Assembly: GCA_018822845.1 (NCBI GenBank)
Contig: JAHJJD010000115.1
Span: forward strand, 1 to 64,000
Direction of reading: 5' to 3'
DNA: 64,000 bases
DNA from: Gammaproteobacteria bacterium
GTDB lineage: Bacteria > Pseudomonadota > Gammaproteobacteria > Thiotrichales > Thiotrichaceae
Positions within the stretch are counted from its first letter, which is position 1. Each line of letters begins with the position of its first letter. Shown piece after piece: positions 38,539-48,600 of the stretch. A program made the position numbers and the translations under genes. Under the pieces are notes generated by a model that was given only the letters and a program-made list of their open reading frames with translations, had not been told where the DNA came from and searched no databases.

Positions 38539-39296
38539 ATTATCGCTTGCATGGCGATCTGGATGGGGCACCGCTAGTGGTGCTGCACGGGTTGCTGGGG
38601 GCGCTGGATAACTGGGCCACGTTCGCACGCGGGCAGGCGGGCAAGCGCACGGTGCTGGCGCTTGATTTACGTAATCATGGTGGTTCGCCGCATGTTGAAG
38701 GCATGTCTTACCGTGCAATGGTGGCGGATGTTGTGGAGGTGCTGGATAGCCAGGGTATCACTACTTGTGACCTGATGGGGCATTCCATGGGCGGGAAGGT
38801 GGCGATGGCGCTGGCTTTGCAGCATCCTGCCCTGATCCGGCGTTTGCTGGTGGTCGATATTGCGCCGAAAGCTTACCCGCCACGTCATCAGGCGTTGTTG
38901 CAGGCCATGACTTCCATGCCCCTGGCTGAGCTGAAGAGCCGCAAGCAGGCGGATGAATGGTTGGCTCCAACAGTCAAACATCCATTCGAGCGTGGTTTCC
39001 TGTTGAAAAATCTGGGCAGAAATGCGGATGGGGCATTCCAGTGGCAATGCAATCTGCATGAAATTGCCAGGCATTATCTGAAAATTTCCGGCTTTCCTGT
39101 GAGTGAGGGTGTTTTTAGTGCGCCAACCCGGTTTATTCGTGGGGGGCAGTCCGATTATGTGACAGATGATGATTTGTCACTGATCCAGCAGTATTTCCCC
39201 GCAGCCCAGTTGATGACCCTGGACGCCGCCGGGCATCTGCCGCATGTGCAGACGCCCGAAGCATTTGGCGCGCTGATTGAGGACTTTCTCGACTAG
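38532..39296 (+). CDS. Alpha/beta hydrolase, YbfF-like esterase
   Basis: 254 residues. The oxyanion-hole HGLLGALDNWAT, LDLRNHGGSPH, nucleophile elbow GHSMGGKVAM (Ser), FIRGGQSDYV (acid) and DAAGHLPHVQTPEAF (His) make a complete triad. This is the pattern of E. coli YbfF and human ABHD11, esterases acting on small or CoA esters. The N-terminus is at the family start. It overlaps the flavoprotein upstream by 7 bases and the convergent lipoprotein gene by 4. Confidence 0.9.
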   Translation: MLNYRLHGDLDGAPLVVLHGLLGALDNWATFARGQAGKRTVLALDLRNHGGSPHVEGMSYRAMVADVVEVLDSQGITTCDLMGHSMGGKVAMALALQHPALIRRLLVVDIAPKAYPPRHQALLQAMTSMPLAELKSRKQADEWLAPTVKHPFERGFLLKNLGRNADGAFQWQCNLHEIARHYLKISGFPVSEGVFSAPTRFIRGGQSDYVTDDDLSLIQQYFPAAQLMTLDAAGHLPHVQTPEAFGALIEDFLD

Positions 39297-40255
39297 ACCA
39301 GCATTCGGCGGTAGGTGTTCACGCGGTTTGACCAGCCTGCCAGCCAACGACGTTCATTCCGCGCAGGCGGGGCGTTGTGAACGCGGCGTTCCAGTACGCG
39401 CATGGCGGCGTTGGCGAATTCGTGCAGCGCTTCCTGGCCGGGGCGGGATGGGCGCATTTCTTCCAGTACCTGCAACAAGCCCCAGTTCTGGCCGTTGTAG
39501 CCGCCGCTGCGGTTCAAACCTTCACCCTTGAAGTTGGTGTAGTCAATCAGTGCATACCAGCCACCTGGCGTATTGGCGACTGCATTAAGGTTGTTGGAAA
39601 CATGGCGACGTAGTTGTCCCGGAGTAGTGCCTACCAGTTTGGGCATGGCGTGGCGGGTGCGGTCAACGATAAATTGCGCCTGCAACAGACGGGTCTGGTA
39701 AAGGAAGTTTTGTAACTCCTGCACCTGGCGGGTGTTTTTGGCTTGCATCAGCTCACCCTTGCTGTGCCATGGCGCGTGGTCGCGCGGCAGCCAGGCTGGA
39801 ACTGGCACTCCCTTGGCCTGCATGTAATTCAGCAGTTCCGGGAACGTATTGCCAAAACGTGCCTTCCGACCCGCTGGATACCAGGTAAAATGCCCGATGC
39901 CCATGGAGGCGAAGTCTTCCCCATCATTCCAGTGCACCAGATTGTTGATGTTGCCACTGCCTTCATTCTGGAAAATTTGGTCGCTAATGGTGCGTAACTC
40001 GGCCACGGAAAGGTCAGGCATTCCGCTGTCAGCATAGGAGCCTGGACGGCCAATATTCTGGGATGCAAAATGCGAGGCATTCTGTGCTGCCGGATTGTTC
40101 ATGATGAATGTATGTTGCGCGGCCTGCGAGGGGAGGGGGTTGGCTTCGGGAATGGAGCCCCCGCTTGCCCGCTTGATGTTCTGGGATGCCGGGCTGCATG
40201 CGGACAAGCCAAAACCTGCCACCGCCGCCAGTGCCACTACAGCGCCTGTCTTCAT
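39293..40255 (-). CDS. Lysozyme-like predicted lipoprotein, copy 1
   Basis: 320 residues with a lipoprotein signal (MKTGAVVALAAVAGFGLSAC, lipobox LSAC). After a polar linker, a domain of about 220 residues begins with ISDQIFQNEGSG and continues NLVHWNDGEDFASMGIGHFTWYPAG. The Glu early in the domain followed by a GIGHFTWYP strand recalls lysozyme-like glycoside hydrolases with one catalytic Glu. It continues with LNAVANTPGGWYALIDYTNFKGEG and WGLLQVLEEM. The next upstream gene encodes a close paralog. The enzymatic role is inferred from motif shape only; a peptidoglycan substrate would fit outer-membrane lipoprotein location and the wall-related neighbours. Confidence 0.75.
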   Translation of the reverse strand: MKTGAVVALAAVAGFGLSACSPASQNIKRASGGSIPEANPLPSQAAQHTFIMNNPAAQNASHFASQNIGRPGSYADSGMPDLSVAELRTISDQIFQNEGSGNINNLVHWNDGEDFASMGIGHFTWYPAGRKARFGNTFPELLNYMQAKGVPVPAWLPRDHAPWHSKGELMQAKNTRQVQELQNFLYQTRLLQAQFIVDRTRHAMPKLVGTTPGQLRRHVSNNLNAVANTPGGWYALIDYTNFKGEGLNRSGGYNGQNWGLLQVLEEMRPSRPGQEALHEFANAAMRVLERRVHNAPPARNERRWLAGWSNRVNTYRRMLV

Positions 40256-40419
40256 GAATAAGTGCCCTCTTGTTTTTATTATTTCCGGCCTTGGGAGGCG
40301 GTAATTGTTGCTTGGGTATATAACGAAACTATAAGGGAATTTATTGTGGGGTATAGCTTTACCCGACGAGTGACATCAAAAATAACAAAATTGTTAAAAA
40401 ATTCCTCGGTGATGCCGAA

Positions 40420-41358
40420 TCAAACGCCAGGGTAGCGGTACGTATTGATACGGTTTGACCAGCCTGCCAACCAACGGGCTTCATTGCGTGCTGGCGGGGA
40501 GTTGCGTACACGGCGCACCAGTACGTGGGTGGCAGCATCAGCAAAGGCGTGCAGTGCGGGCTGGCCTGGCTGGCTGGGTTGCATTTCTTCGAGCACCTGC
40601 ATCAAACCCCAGTTCTGCCCTTTGTAGCCGCCATAGGGATTTAAGCCTTCACCTTTGAAATTGACGTAATCCACCAATACGTACCAGCCGCCGGGCGTGT
40701 TTGCCACGGCATTGAGATTCTGCGCAACCCGCGTGCGCGAATGTTGCGGCGCAGAATTGACCAGTTGTGGCATGGCGCGGCGGGCGCGTTCAACGATGTA
40801 GGCGGCTTGTAGTACCCGTGTCTGATAGAGCAGATTCTGCAATTCCTGAACCGTTCTGGTCTGTTTGGCATACATCAGTTCAGTCTTGCTTCTCCAGGGG
40901 GCACCCTGATAGCGGGCCTGTTGTAACCAGGCGGGCAACTGTACGCCATTGTTTTGCATATAAGTCAGCAGGTCAGGGAAGGTGTTGCCGAAACGGGCTT
41001 GTCTGCCTGCCGGATACCAGGTGAAATGCCCTACGCCCATGGAGGCAAAATCCTCCCCATCGTTCCAGTGCACCAGATTGTTGTAGTTGCCGCCGCCTTC
41101 ATTACGGAAAATCTTGTCGGCGATCAACTGCAATTCATTTTGTGAAAGTTGCGGCATGTTGCCCGAGACTTGGGGAATAACAAATGTTGTCTTGTTTTTT
41201 GCGGTCTGCTGATTTTTAGTTTTATTGGCTTGGGCAGATTTGTCCTTCTTGACAGACGAATCACCATCTTCGTCCTTGACTGCTTGCTGGCTGCAAGCAG
41301 ATAAGGCAAGACATACGAAAATGGCACAGAATAATCCCCATAACTTTCCACGCATCAT
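40420..41358 (-). CDS. Lysozyme-like predicted lipoprotein, copy 2
   Basis: 312 residues. Start ATG 41358 gives MMRGKLWGLFCAIFVCLALSAC with lipobox LSAC; the frame upstream to 41397 is not signal-like. A Lys/Asp/Gln-rich linker replaces the one in copy 1, while the domain is nearly identical (IFRNEGGGNYNNLVHWNDGEDFASMGVGHFTWYPAG and LNAVANTPGGWYVLVDYVNFKGEGLNPYGGY). The genes are in tandem with 164 bases between, so they arose by duplication. Divergent linkers and conserved domains suggest both are functional. The Glu in NEGGG is the candidate catalytic residue. Confidence 0.75.
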   Translation of the reverse strand: MMRGKLWGLFCAIFVCLALSACSQQAVKDEDGDSSVKKDKSAQANKTKNQQTAKNKTTFVIPQVSGNMPQLSQNELQLIADKIFRNEGGGNYNNLVHWNDGEDFASMGVGHFTWYPAGRQARFGNTFPDLLTYMQNNGVQLPAWLQQARYQGAPWRSKTELMYAKQTRTVQELQNLLYQTRVLQAAYIVERARRAMPQLVNSAPQHSRTRVAQNLNAVANTPGGWYVLVDYVNFKGEGLNPYGGYKGQNWGLMQVLEEMQPSQPGQPALHAFADAATHVLVRRVRNSPPARNEARWLAGWSNRINTYRYPGV

Positions 41359-41484
41359 GCAAGCCCCCCATATCCTCAAAATCCAGACCCTGATCACGCT
41401 TGATCACTGGTTAGACATTAGAAATACAGTAAGTTTGCCTAACGTTTCCTTAATGAAATGAATAGTGCCGATTATTTTTTGCAA

Positions 41485-41513
41485 TGAAAAAGGCCCGTAA
41501 ACATGGGCCTTTC
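41485..41513 (-). terminator. Rho-independent terminator of the gat operon
   Basis: AAAGGCCCATGTTTACGGGCCTTTTT on the minus strand, about 25 bases beyond the stop of the membrane protein gene at 41539, forms a GGCCC/GGGCC stem with a T tract. Confidence 0.85.
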
Positions 41514-41538
41514 GGGTTAAATGACGTATCTTGCTGAC

Positions 41539-42315
41539 TTACTGGAGGAAAATCTGTTTGTAGGAAACATACATGCTGCTGAAGAACCAGGGCACAACAA
41601 CCAGCAAGCCCAGCAGTAGCGGAATCGCGCCCAGAATCAGTAAAGCCAATGCGGCCAGGCTGTATACCAGCAGGGAAAGAGGGTTGCGCAGGCAGGCCTT
41701 GAAACTCATGCTCAATGCTTGGAATACCGGTACATCATTCAGTGCGACCAGTTGGGTGGCGAACCAGAACAACATCAGCACCAGCAGCAACAGGATCATG
41801 CCAACGGCAATCAGGCCGGTATTGGCACCACTCAGCAGTTCCGCCGGATTCATGTCTGGCTGCATGGTGTCCATGTTCATGCCTACGAATGCGCCGCCAA
41901 TGATGATGCCGAACAGGAACATGATGCCCAGCGTCAGTGCGCCCAAACCGACTAGCGAGCCAAATTTTTGTTTGAAACCTTCAAACAGATAATCGAAACG
42001 TAGTGCGTCGCCTCCTGCAATGGCTTTTACGCCCATCAGGATGCCGCCGGTAAAGACCGGGCCGATCAGGGAGGAAATGATGTCGCCAGCTACTGGCACA
42101 ATACCGAGTACAAACTGAATGGCGAATAATGCAAGGGTGATCAGTACCCAAGTGCCGAGATTGCTTTTTACCATCGGCCAGCTTTCGGATAACCAGCTAA
42201 TGCCAGCCCCGGCGGACAGGGAACGCGGCTCTGGCAGCAATGCCAGATTTTCGTTAGATCCAGTGAGCGGGGTTACGTCTGACTTGGGTGGTTCGTAGGG
42301 GTTGTTTTCACTCAT
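41539..42315 (-). CDS. BPSS1780-type membrane protein
   Basis: 258 residues. A soluble Pro-rich start (MSENNPYEPPKSDVTPL) leads to six or so hydrophobic segments, such as WVLITLALFAIQFVLGIVPVAG, LGALTLGIMFLFGIIIGGAFVGM, LIAVGMILLLLVLMLFWFATQLVALND and LLVYSLAALALLILGAIPLLLGLLVVVPWFFSSMYVSYKQIF. This resembles the uncharacterised BPSS1780/YciC family. The function is unknown. It follows gatC by 8 bases and ends at a terminator, so it belongs to the gat transcript. Confidence 0.8.
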   Translation of the reverse strand: MSENNPYEPPKSDVTPLTGSNENLALLPEPRSLSAGAGISWLSESWPMVKSNLGTWVLITLALFAIQFVLGIVPVAGDIISSLIGPVFTGGILMGVKAIAGGDALRFDYLFEGFKQKFGSLVGLGALTLGIMFLFGIIIGGAFVGMNMDTMQPDMNPAELLSGANTGLIAVGMILLLLVLMLFWFATQLVALNDVPVFQALSMSFKACLRNPLSLLVYSLAALALLILGAIPLLLGLLVVVPWFFSSMYVSYKQIFLQ

Positions 42316-42323
42316 GTTTTTAC

Positions 42324-42611
42324 CTATTCAATAACTTTTGGTACGAGATACAGGCCATTTTCTACCTCGGGCGCAACAGATTGGTATTTTTCCCGATGAT
42401 TGGTTTCAGTGACCACATCTTCGCGCAGGCGTTGCATCATGTCCAGCGGGTGTGCCATGGGTTCCACGCCCGTAGTATCCACCGCACTCAGCTGGTCGAC
42501 CAGATTGAGTATGTTGGAAAGATTGCGGACATACCCTTCCAGTTGTTCCTCCGGTACCGCCAAACGCGCCAGATGGGCGACTTTTTTCACTTCTTCGGCA
42601 GAAATTGACAT
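42324..42611 (-). CDS. gatC: Asp-tRNA(Asn)/Glu-tRNA(Gln) amidotransferase subunit C
   Basis: 95 residues, normal length. MSISAEEVKKVAHLARLAVPEEQLEGY and LSAVDTTGVEPMAHPLD are family motifs. GatC clamps GatA to GatB. It lies three bases after the gatB stop and 8 bases before the membrane protein gene. It is third in gatA-gatB-gatC rather than first as in the common gatC-gatA-gatB order. Confidence 0.94.
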   Translation of the reverse strand: MSISAEEVKKVAHLARLAVPEEQLEGYVRNLSNILNLVDQLSAVDTTGVEPMAHPLDMMQRLREDVVTETNHREKYQSVAPEVENGLYLVPKVIE

Positions 42612-42614
42612 GGT

Positions 42615-44045
42615 TCAGCCCTCCAGCTTTTTCTTCAGGATGTCGTTCAGGGTGTTTGGATTGGCTTTGCCTTTGGAGGCTTTCATGGCCTGACCCACAA
42701 AGAAGCCGAACAGCTTGTCCTTGCCGCTGCGGTATTCTTCCACCTGTTTCGGGTTGTTGGCGATGATTTCATCAATCACGGCTTCAATCGCGCTGGTGTC
42801 GGTAATCTGCTTCAGACCCTTTTTGTCGATCACTTCGTCGGCTGAGCCTTCACCGTTCCACATGGCAGCGAATACGTCACGGGCGATCTTGTTGGAAACG
42901 GTGTTGTCCTGGATGCGCTTGAGCAGTTCCACCAGTGCTTCACTGCCGACCGGGGAGGCGCTGATTTCCAGTTCATTGTCGGCCAGCATTTTGCTGACTT
43001 CGCCGTTGACCCAGTTGGCGGCCAGTTTGGCGTCGCCACAAGCTTTCGCCACTGCCTCGAAGTAGTCAGCTACCTCACGGTTTTGGGTCAGCAGGTCGGC
43101 GTCGTAATTGTTGAGGCCGAATTCATCCATGAAACGCTGTTTCTTGGCGGCGGGTAGCTCCGGCAGGGTGGCGCGCACGGCTTCGATGTCTTCCGCGCGG
43201 ATTTCCACTGGCAGCAAGTCCGGGTCGGGGAAGTAGCGGTAGTCGTTGGCGTCTTCCTTGCCGCGCATGGAACGGGTTTCGTCCCTATCCGGGTCGAACA
43301 GGCGGGTTTCCTGCACCACTTTACCGCCGGATTCGATCAGGTCGATCTGGCGTTCGACTTCGTGGTTGATGGCACGTTCGATGAAACGGAACGAGTTCAG
43401 GTTCTTGATTTCCGCGCGGGTGCCGAATTCTGCGCCAGGGCGACGTACCGAAACGTTGGCGTCGCAGCGGAATGAGCCTTCCTGCATGTTGCCATCACAC
43501 ACGCCGAGATAGCGTACCAGTGCGTGCAACTTTTTCATGTAGGCGACCGCTTCTTTCGCCGAACGCATGTCGGGTTCGGAAACGATTTCCAGTAGCGGCG
43601 TGCCTGCACGGTTGAGGTCGATGCCGGTCTTGCCGTGGAAGTCTTCGTGCAGGGATTTGCCTGCATCTTCTTCCAGATGCGCGCGGGTGATGCCGATGCG
43701 TTTGACTGTGCCGTCTTCCAGTTCGATGTCCATGTGCCCGTTGGCCACTACTGGCAGTTCGTACTGGCTGATCTGGTAGCCTTTCGGCAGGTCAGGGTAG
43801 AAGTAGTTTTTACGGGCGAATACGGATTTTGGCGCAATCTCGGCATCAATCGCCAAGCCGAGACGGATGGCCATTTCCACCGCTTTCTTGTTCAGCACCG
43901 GCAATACGCCCGGCATGCCCAGATCAACCAGATTGGCCTGGGTGTTCGGCTGTGCGCCGTAGGCAATCGACGAGCCGGAAAAGATTTTTGAATTGGTGGA
44001 AAGCTGGGCGTGAATTTCCAGACCAATGACGGTTTCCCATTCCAT
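42615..44045 (-). CDS. gatB: Asp-tRNA(Asn)/Glu-tRNA(Gln) amidotransferase subunit B
   Basis: 476 residues. Start ATG 44045 gives [17 protein letters not shown] behind AAGGAGG; the upstream frame to 44066 only adds codons over this site. GatB is the tRNA-binding kinase subunit. It shows [49 protein letters not shown] and a C-terminal YqeY/tail domain. The complex amidates misacylated Glu-tRNA(Gln) and/or Asp-tRNA(Asn). Confidence 0.95.
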   Translation of the reverse strand: MEWETVIGLEIHAQLSTNSKIFSGSSIAYGAQPNTQANLVDLGMPGVLPVLNKKAVEMAIRLGLAIDAEIAPKSVFARKNYFYPDLPKGYQISQYELPVVANGHMDIELEDGTVKRIGITRAHLEEDAGKSLHEDFHGKTGIDLNRAGTPLLEIVSEPDMRSAKEAVAYMKKLHALVRYLGVCDGNMQEGSFRCDANVSVRRPGAEFGTRAEIKNLNSFRFIERAINHEVERQIDLIESGGKVVQETRLFDPDRDETRSMRGKEDANDYRYFPDPDLLPVEIRAEDIEAVRATLPELPAAKKQRFMDEFGLNNYDADLLTQNREVADYFEAVAKACGDAKLAANWVNGEVSKMLADNELEISASPVGSEALVELLKRIQDNTVSNKIARDVFAAMWNGEGSADEVIDKKGLKQITDTSAIEAVIDEIIANNPKQVEEYRSGKDKLFGFFVGQAMKASKGKANPNTLNDILKKKLEG

Positions 44046-44058
44046 GATGCTTTCCTCC

Positions 44059-45537
44059 TTATGCAAACTTCGTCGGCACTTGAGTGTGCCACTCAGTCCA
44101 TTGTTGGTACTGATGTGCGATATTCAACATACGCGCTTCCTCGAAATAGTTGCCGACCAACTGGATGCCCACCGGCAAGCCGTCGGCGGCGAAACCGACC
44201 GGGAAGGTCATGCCGGGCAAACCGGCCAGGCTGACCGGGATGGTGTACAGGTCTTCGAGGTACATGGCAATCGGGTCATCCTTTTTCTCACCCAGACCGA
44301 ATGCGGTGGTTGGACAGGATGGCCCCATGATCACGTCCACATCGGCGAATGCGCTTTCGAAATCCTGCTTGATCAGGCGTCGCACTTGCTGCGCTTTCAG
44401 GTAATAAGCGTCGTAATAGCCCGCAGACAGTGCGTAAGTGCCGATCATGATACGGCGTTTGACTTCATCGCCGAAGCCTTCCCAGCGGCTGCGTTCGTAC
44501 AGGTCACGCAAATCCTTCGGGTCTTCACAGCGGTGGCCGAAACGCACACCGTCGAAACGCGACAGGTTGGAAGAGCATTCCGCCGGGGCAACCACGTAAT
44601 AGACCGGGACGGCAAGGTGGCTGTTGGGCAGGGAGACTTCCTTGATGATTGCGCCCTTGGCTTCGAATTCCTTGATAGCGCGTTCGATCACGACGCCGAC
44701 CTGTGCATCCAGGCCGTCAGCGAAGAATTCTTTCGGCAGGCCGATTTTCAGACCTTCGATGGAATCATTCAGGGTTGCGGTGTAGTCCGGCACGGTGCGA
44801 TCCACGCTGGTGGAGTCGCGTACATCCAGCCCGGCAATCACGTTCAGGGTAATTGCACAGTCTTCTGCGGATGGAGCCATTGGCCCGCACTGGTCAAGAC
44901 TGGAGGCAAACGCAATCATGCCATAGCGCGAAACCCGCCCGTAAGTGGGTTTGATGCCAGTAATATTGCAGAACGAAGCAGGCTGGCGGATGGAGCCGCC
45001 GGTATCGGTTCCCAGTGTCATCGGGGCAAGCCGTGCCGCGATTGTCGCCGCGCCGCCGCCGGAACTGCCGCCTGGCACCTTGTTGGTGTCCCACGGATTA
45101 CGCACCACGCCAAATGCCGAGGTTTCGTTGGAAGAACCCATGGCGAATTCGTCCATATTGTTCTTGCCGAGCAATACGCCGCCTGCTGCTTTCAGCTTTG
45201 CCGCCACATGTGCGTCGTAAGGCGAAATGAAGTTCGACAGCATGTTGGAGGCGCAGGTAGTGCGCACGCCTTCCGAGCAGAACAGGTCTTTCAGTGCATA
45301 CGGAACGCCCGCCATCGGGCCGGACAGTTCGCCCTTGCGGATGCGGTTGTCGATTTCCAGCGCCTGTGCTTTGGCGGAATCACGGGTCACGGTGATGTAA
45401 GCGTTCAGCTCTGGGTTGAAGCGTTCGATGCGGTCAAGATAGGCATCGGTCACTTCCATGACTGAAAATGCGCCCGAATGTACCCCGTCATGTATGCCCT
45501 TGAGCGACAGGGTATGGATGGAATCAGCCTTGGACAT
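44059..45537 (-). CDS. gatA: Asp-tRNA(Asn)/Glu-tRNA(Gln) amidotransferase subunit A
   Basis: 492 residues of the amidase-signature family. The Ser-cisSer-Lys triad sits in [21 protein letters not shown] and [13 protein letters not shown]. GatA releases ammonia from glutamine or asparagine and channels it to GatB. It is first in the operon, 13 bases before gatB. The dispersed palindrome at 45569-45593 lies just upstream, between its start and the adhesin gene. Confidence 0.95.
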   Translation of the reverse strand: MSKADSIHTLSLKGIHDGVHSGAFSVMEVTDAYLDRIERFNPELNAYITVTRDSAKAQALEIDNRIRKGELSGPMAGVPYALKDLFCSEGVRTTCASNMLSNFISPYDAHVAAKLKAAGGVLLGKNNMDEFAMGSSNETSAFGVVRNPWDTNKVPGGSSGGGAATIAARLAPMTLGTDTGGSIRQPASFCNITGIKPTYGRVSRYGMIAFASSLDQCGPMAPSAEDCAITLNVIAGLDVRDSTSVDRTVPDYTATLNDSIEGLKIGLPKEFFADGLDAQVGVVIERAIKEFEAKGAIIKEVSLPNSHLAVPVYYVVAPAECSSNLSRFDGVRFGHRCEDPKDLRDLYERSRWEGFGDEVKRRIMIGTYALSAGYYDAYYLKAQQVRRLIKQDFESAFADVDVIMGPSCPTTAFGLGEKKDDPIAMYLEDLYTIPVSLAGLPGMTFPVGFAADGLPVGIQLVGNYFEEARMLNIAHQYQQWTEWHTQVPTKFA

Positions 45538-45568
45538 GGTTTCTCCGGTTTATGTCTCTTCCCCCGGT

Positions 45569-45593
45569 CGTTCCCTGAGCTGAGTCGAAGGGA
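45569..45593. repeat. Dispersed 25-bp palindromic element, copy 2
   Basis: CGTTCCCTGAGC-T-GAGTCGAAGGGA differs by one base from the copy at 10364-10388. This copy lies 31 bases before the gatA start, in the gap behind the adhesin gene's stop. Confidence 0.75.
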
Positions 45594-45669
45594 ACAGTGG
45601 GTAACGGGGTATCAATGAACGGCTAACTATAGTCAAGCCGCCTGTCACTGGCAACCTGCGCAGACGCCA

Positions 45670-48600
45670 TCAACGGGGGATAGTGCCGTTCACGATATAG
45701 TTTGCATTGCCACCGGTATTGCCAGGGTGGAGCAACACGCTGCCAATCAACAGGTTTATTTCATTATTCGGGCCGCTAAAGATGACATAGCCATCCATAT
45801 TCAGGTCGGTTGCGTAATAGCCACTTAGCCGGTAATTGGAGTTAACCATAAGGTTTTCAGGTGCAACCAGTATTGAGCCGAGGATGACATTGCTGTCGCT
45901 ACCTGGGCCACTGAGGATGATGGTATTGCTGTTATTGGTATCGCCTGACCAAAGGAGTGCCAGCGTACTGCTTTGCAGACGTGCGGAATAACCACCAAAA
46001 ACCTTGGTGTCCGGATGTGTGAAATCAATCAGTGTTGATGGTGCGGTTGTCAGGCTGAGCGGGGCCGCCGTCATGACGCCCAGATGGTTGCGGTGACGTA
46101 TGACGACATAATAACGGCCATCCGTGACATCAACCATTTGCAGCTGGGATGCACCGCTAATAGCATCCACAATATCACCATCCCGCTGCAAAACGGCAGC
46201 CATGACCCCTCTTTGTAGCGTTGGGTCAAGCGCATCCCTTAATTCGATCAGCACCCAGTCCACCGGGGTATTGCCACCAGTTGCGCCCTTAACGGCGGTG
46301 GACATGGTTTCCGTGCCAGTGTAGTCGAAAGGTGAAGCCGTGCTGTTAGAGTTGCCATAACCAAACGCGGTTTTTAATTCCCCATACGGTTGCATGTCAG
46401 GCACAAGACCTTTCTGGAACAGTTCATCGTCCATCATGCCAGTTGCTGAATTGTAGGCACCATTCAGGAATGCACGAACCTGTATACTGACAGTGAAATC
46501 TTCCGAGGCATCCAGCCAGGATGGAATGCCGTTATCATCACCGTCGAGTGCATCATCAGGGTTGCCATCTCCGTTCGGATCAGGGTGTTCATCCTTGGTG
46601 AGGGAGGTGTCTCCGTCATCATCCGTATCCAGATAGTCCGGGTTGCCGTCATTGTCGGTGTCACGGACATCTGCCGGGTTGCCATCGCCGTTGCGGTCAG
46701 GGGCTTCGTATCTGGTCAGCACGGTATCATTGTCATCGTCGGCATCCAGATAATCCGGTATGCCATCCCGGTCACTGTCGCGTGCGTCATCAGGATTGCC
46801 ATCGCCATTCGGGTCAGGTATTTCAAATTTGGTCAGGATGGTGTCATTGTCATCGTCAGGGTCGAGCGCATCAATGATGCCATCCTTGTCATGATCCTGT
46901 GGTTCAGCCGGGTCGACAACCTCATAAAGGTCGCCAAGCCCATCACCGTCCGTGTCCGGGTTCATCGGATCAGTGCCGATGGCCTTTTCTACCGAGTCCA
47001 TCAGGCGATCGTGGTCGTTGTCTTCGTCTACATCCAGGGTAGAAACAATCAGTATCTGGATAGTGCAGGCATTTTGTGAGTCACAGACTTTGATGCCGGT
47101 GATATAGGCGTTGTCCTGGTTGGCGTCCAGCGGGTTTTCATAATCAGGCGGATTTTTAAAGGTCAGGGTGCCGCTAATGCTGTCCAGATTGAACAGGTGG
47201 TCATCGACCTGACCTGTAAATGAGTAGCTCAGCCCGTTGCCTTCAGAATCCCTGTTGTCGATGGCGTCAAAATCCTTGACGATGCCTGTTGCATTTTCGT
47301 AATACAGCATTGAACTAGGGGTGGTAATGGTTGGTGGAGGATTGGAGTCCTCCACATCCGTGATGGTGATTGTCACTGTCTGGTTGTTACTGGCCTTGCC
47401 GTCGCTGGCCGAGACCGTAACGATGTATATATTGTCGGCATTGCTGTCCAGCGGGTTTTCATAGTCGGGGTGGCCTACAAAAGTCAGTTTGCCGCTGTTG
47501 GCATCAATATTGAATTGCGCCTCATCATCACCGCCAACAATACTGTAGGTAATGGTGTCACCGTTGGGGTCCATGGCTGTGACGGTTAACACATCAGCGA
47601 TGTTTTCCTCCAGGGTAATGGTGTTGTTGCTGGTAATGGTGGGGGCGACATTTTCCGGAACATCCGTAACCGTTACGGTCAATGTTTGGGAGCTGCTGGC
47701 AGCGTGGTCGCTGGCGGTGACCTGCACTGTATAGGCGTTATCCTTGTTACTGTCGGTTGGGTTTTCATAATCCGGTGCGGCAATGAAGGAAAGTTCCCCC
47801 GTGCTGCTGTTGATTTGGAATTTACTGGCGTCAGCCCCGCCAGCAATTGAGTAGCTGATGGCGTCCCCATTAAGGTCAGATGCGCTGACAGGGGGAACGG
47901 TGGTGGTATTCTCGGGAATACTGGCGTTACTGGAACTGGTAATGGTGGGGGCCTGGTTAGCGACAGGATTGACGGTAATACTTGCCGTATCATCCTCGTT
48001 CGGGTTTATCGAGCTGTTTAGTGGTGTGGAATCAGGGTCTTCATTGAATGAATAGATGATTTCACCTGACACAGTAGAACTGCTGGTTCCAACCCTGGTT
48101 CTGATTTTCAGGCTTTTGGAGCCTTTGGCCGGTATGCTGCCGACATTCCATTCATTGGTCGAGCGGTTATAATCGCCGCCGGAATCATCACCGAGCCAGG
48201 TAAGCCCGGTAGGCCAGTCCAGTTTGGCCATCACCAGGCTGGCGGCACTGGAGGATTTGTTGCTGACAGTGTAGGTCAATTCAACTTCCGTATTGTAGGC
48301 AGGTTTGGCCTTATTGCTGCTAGCACCCAGTTCCAGGTCAATCGGCGTTGATTTGGTACTGGTCAGCCATTTGAATGCCGCGCCGGAATCGTAGCCGGGG
48401 TCCCCTGCATCTGCCAGCGCGAGTTTTACATGGTATGACTGGCCAGCACTCAGGCCGCTTACTGATGCCGTCAGGGTTTTGGTAAAACCATCAAGTTGGG
48501 CGATGGAACTGCCAGTGCCGTTGCCATTATTGATAAAGTAAACTGAATTCCCCAGTTTGCAACTAGTTCCGTCTGCTGCGCTGCCTGCCTGACCTGCGTT

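Noticed and set aside
44026-45465. 479-codon plus-strand frame opposite gatA
   Set aside because: GatA motifs on the minus strand are unmistakable.
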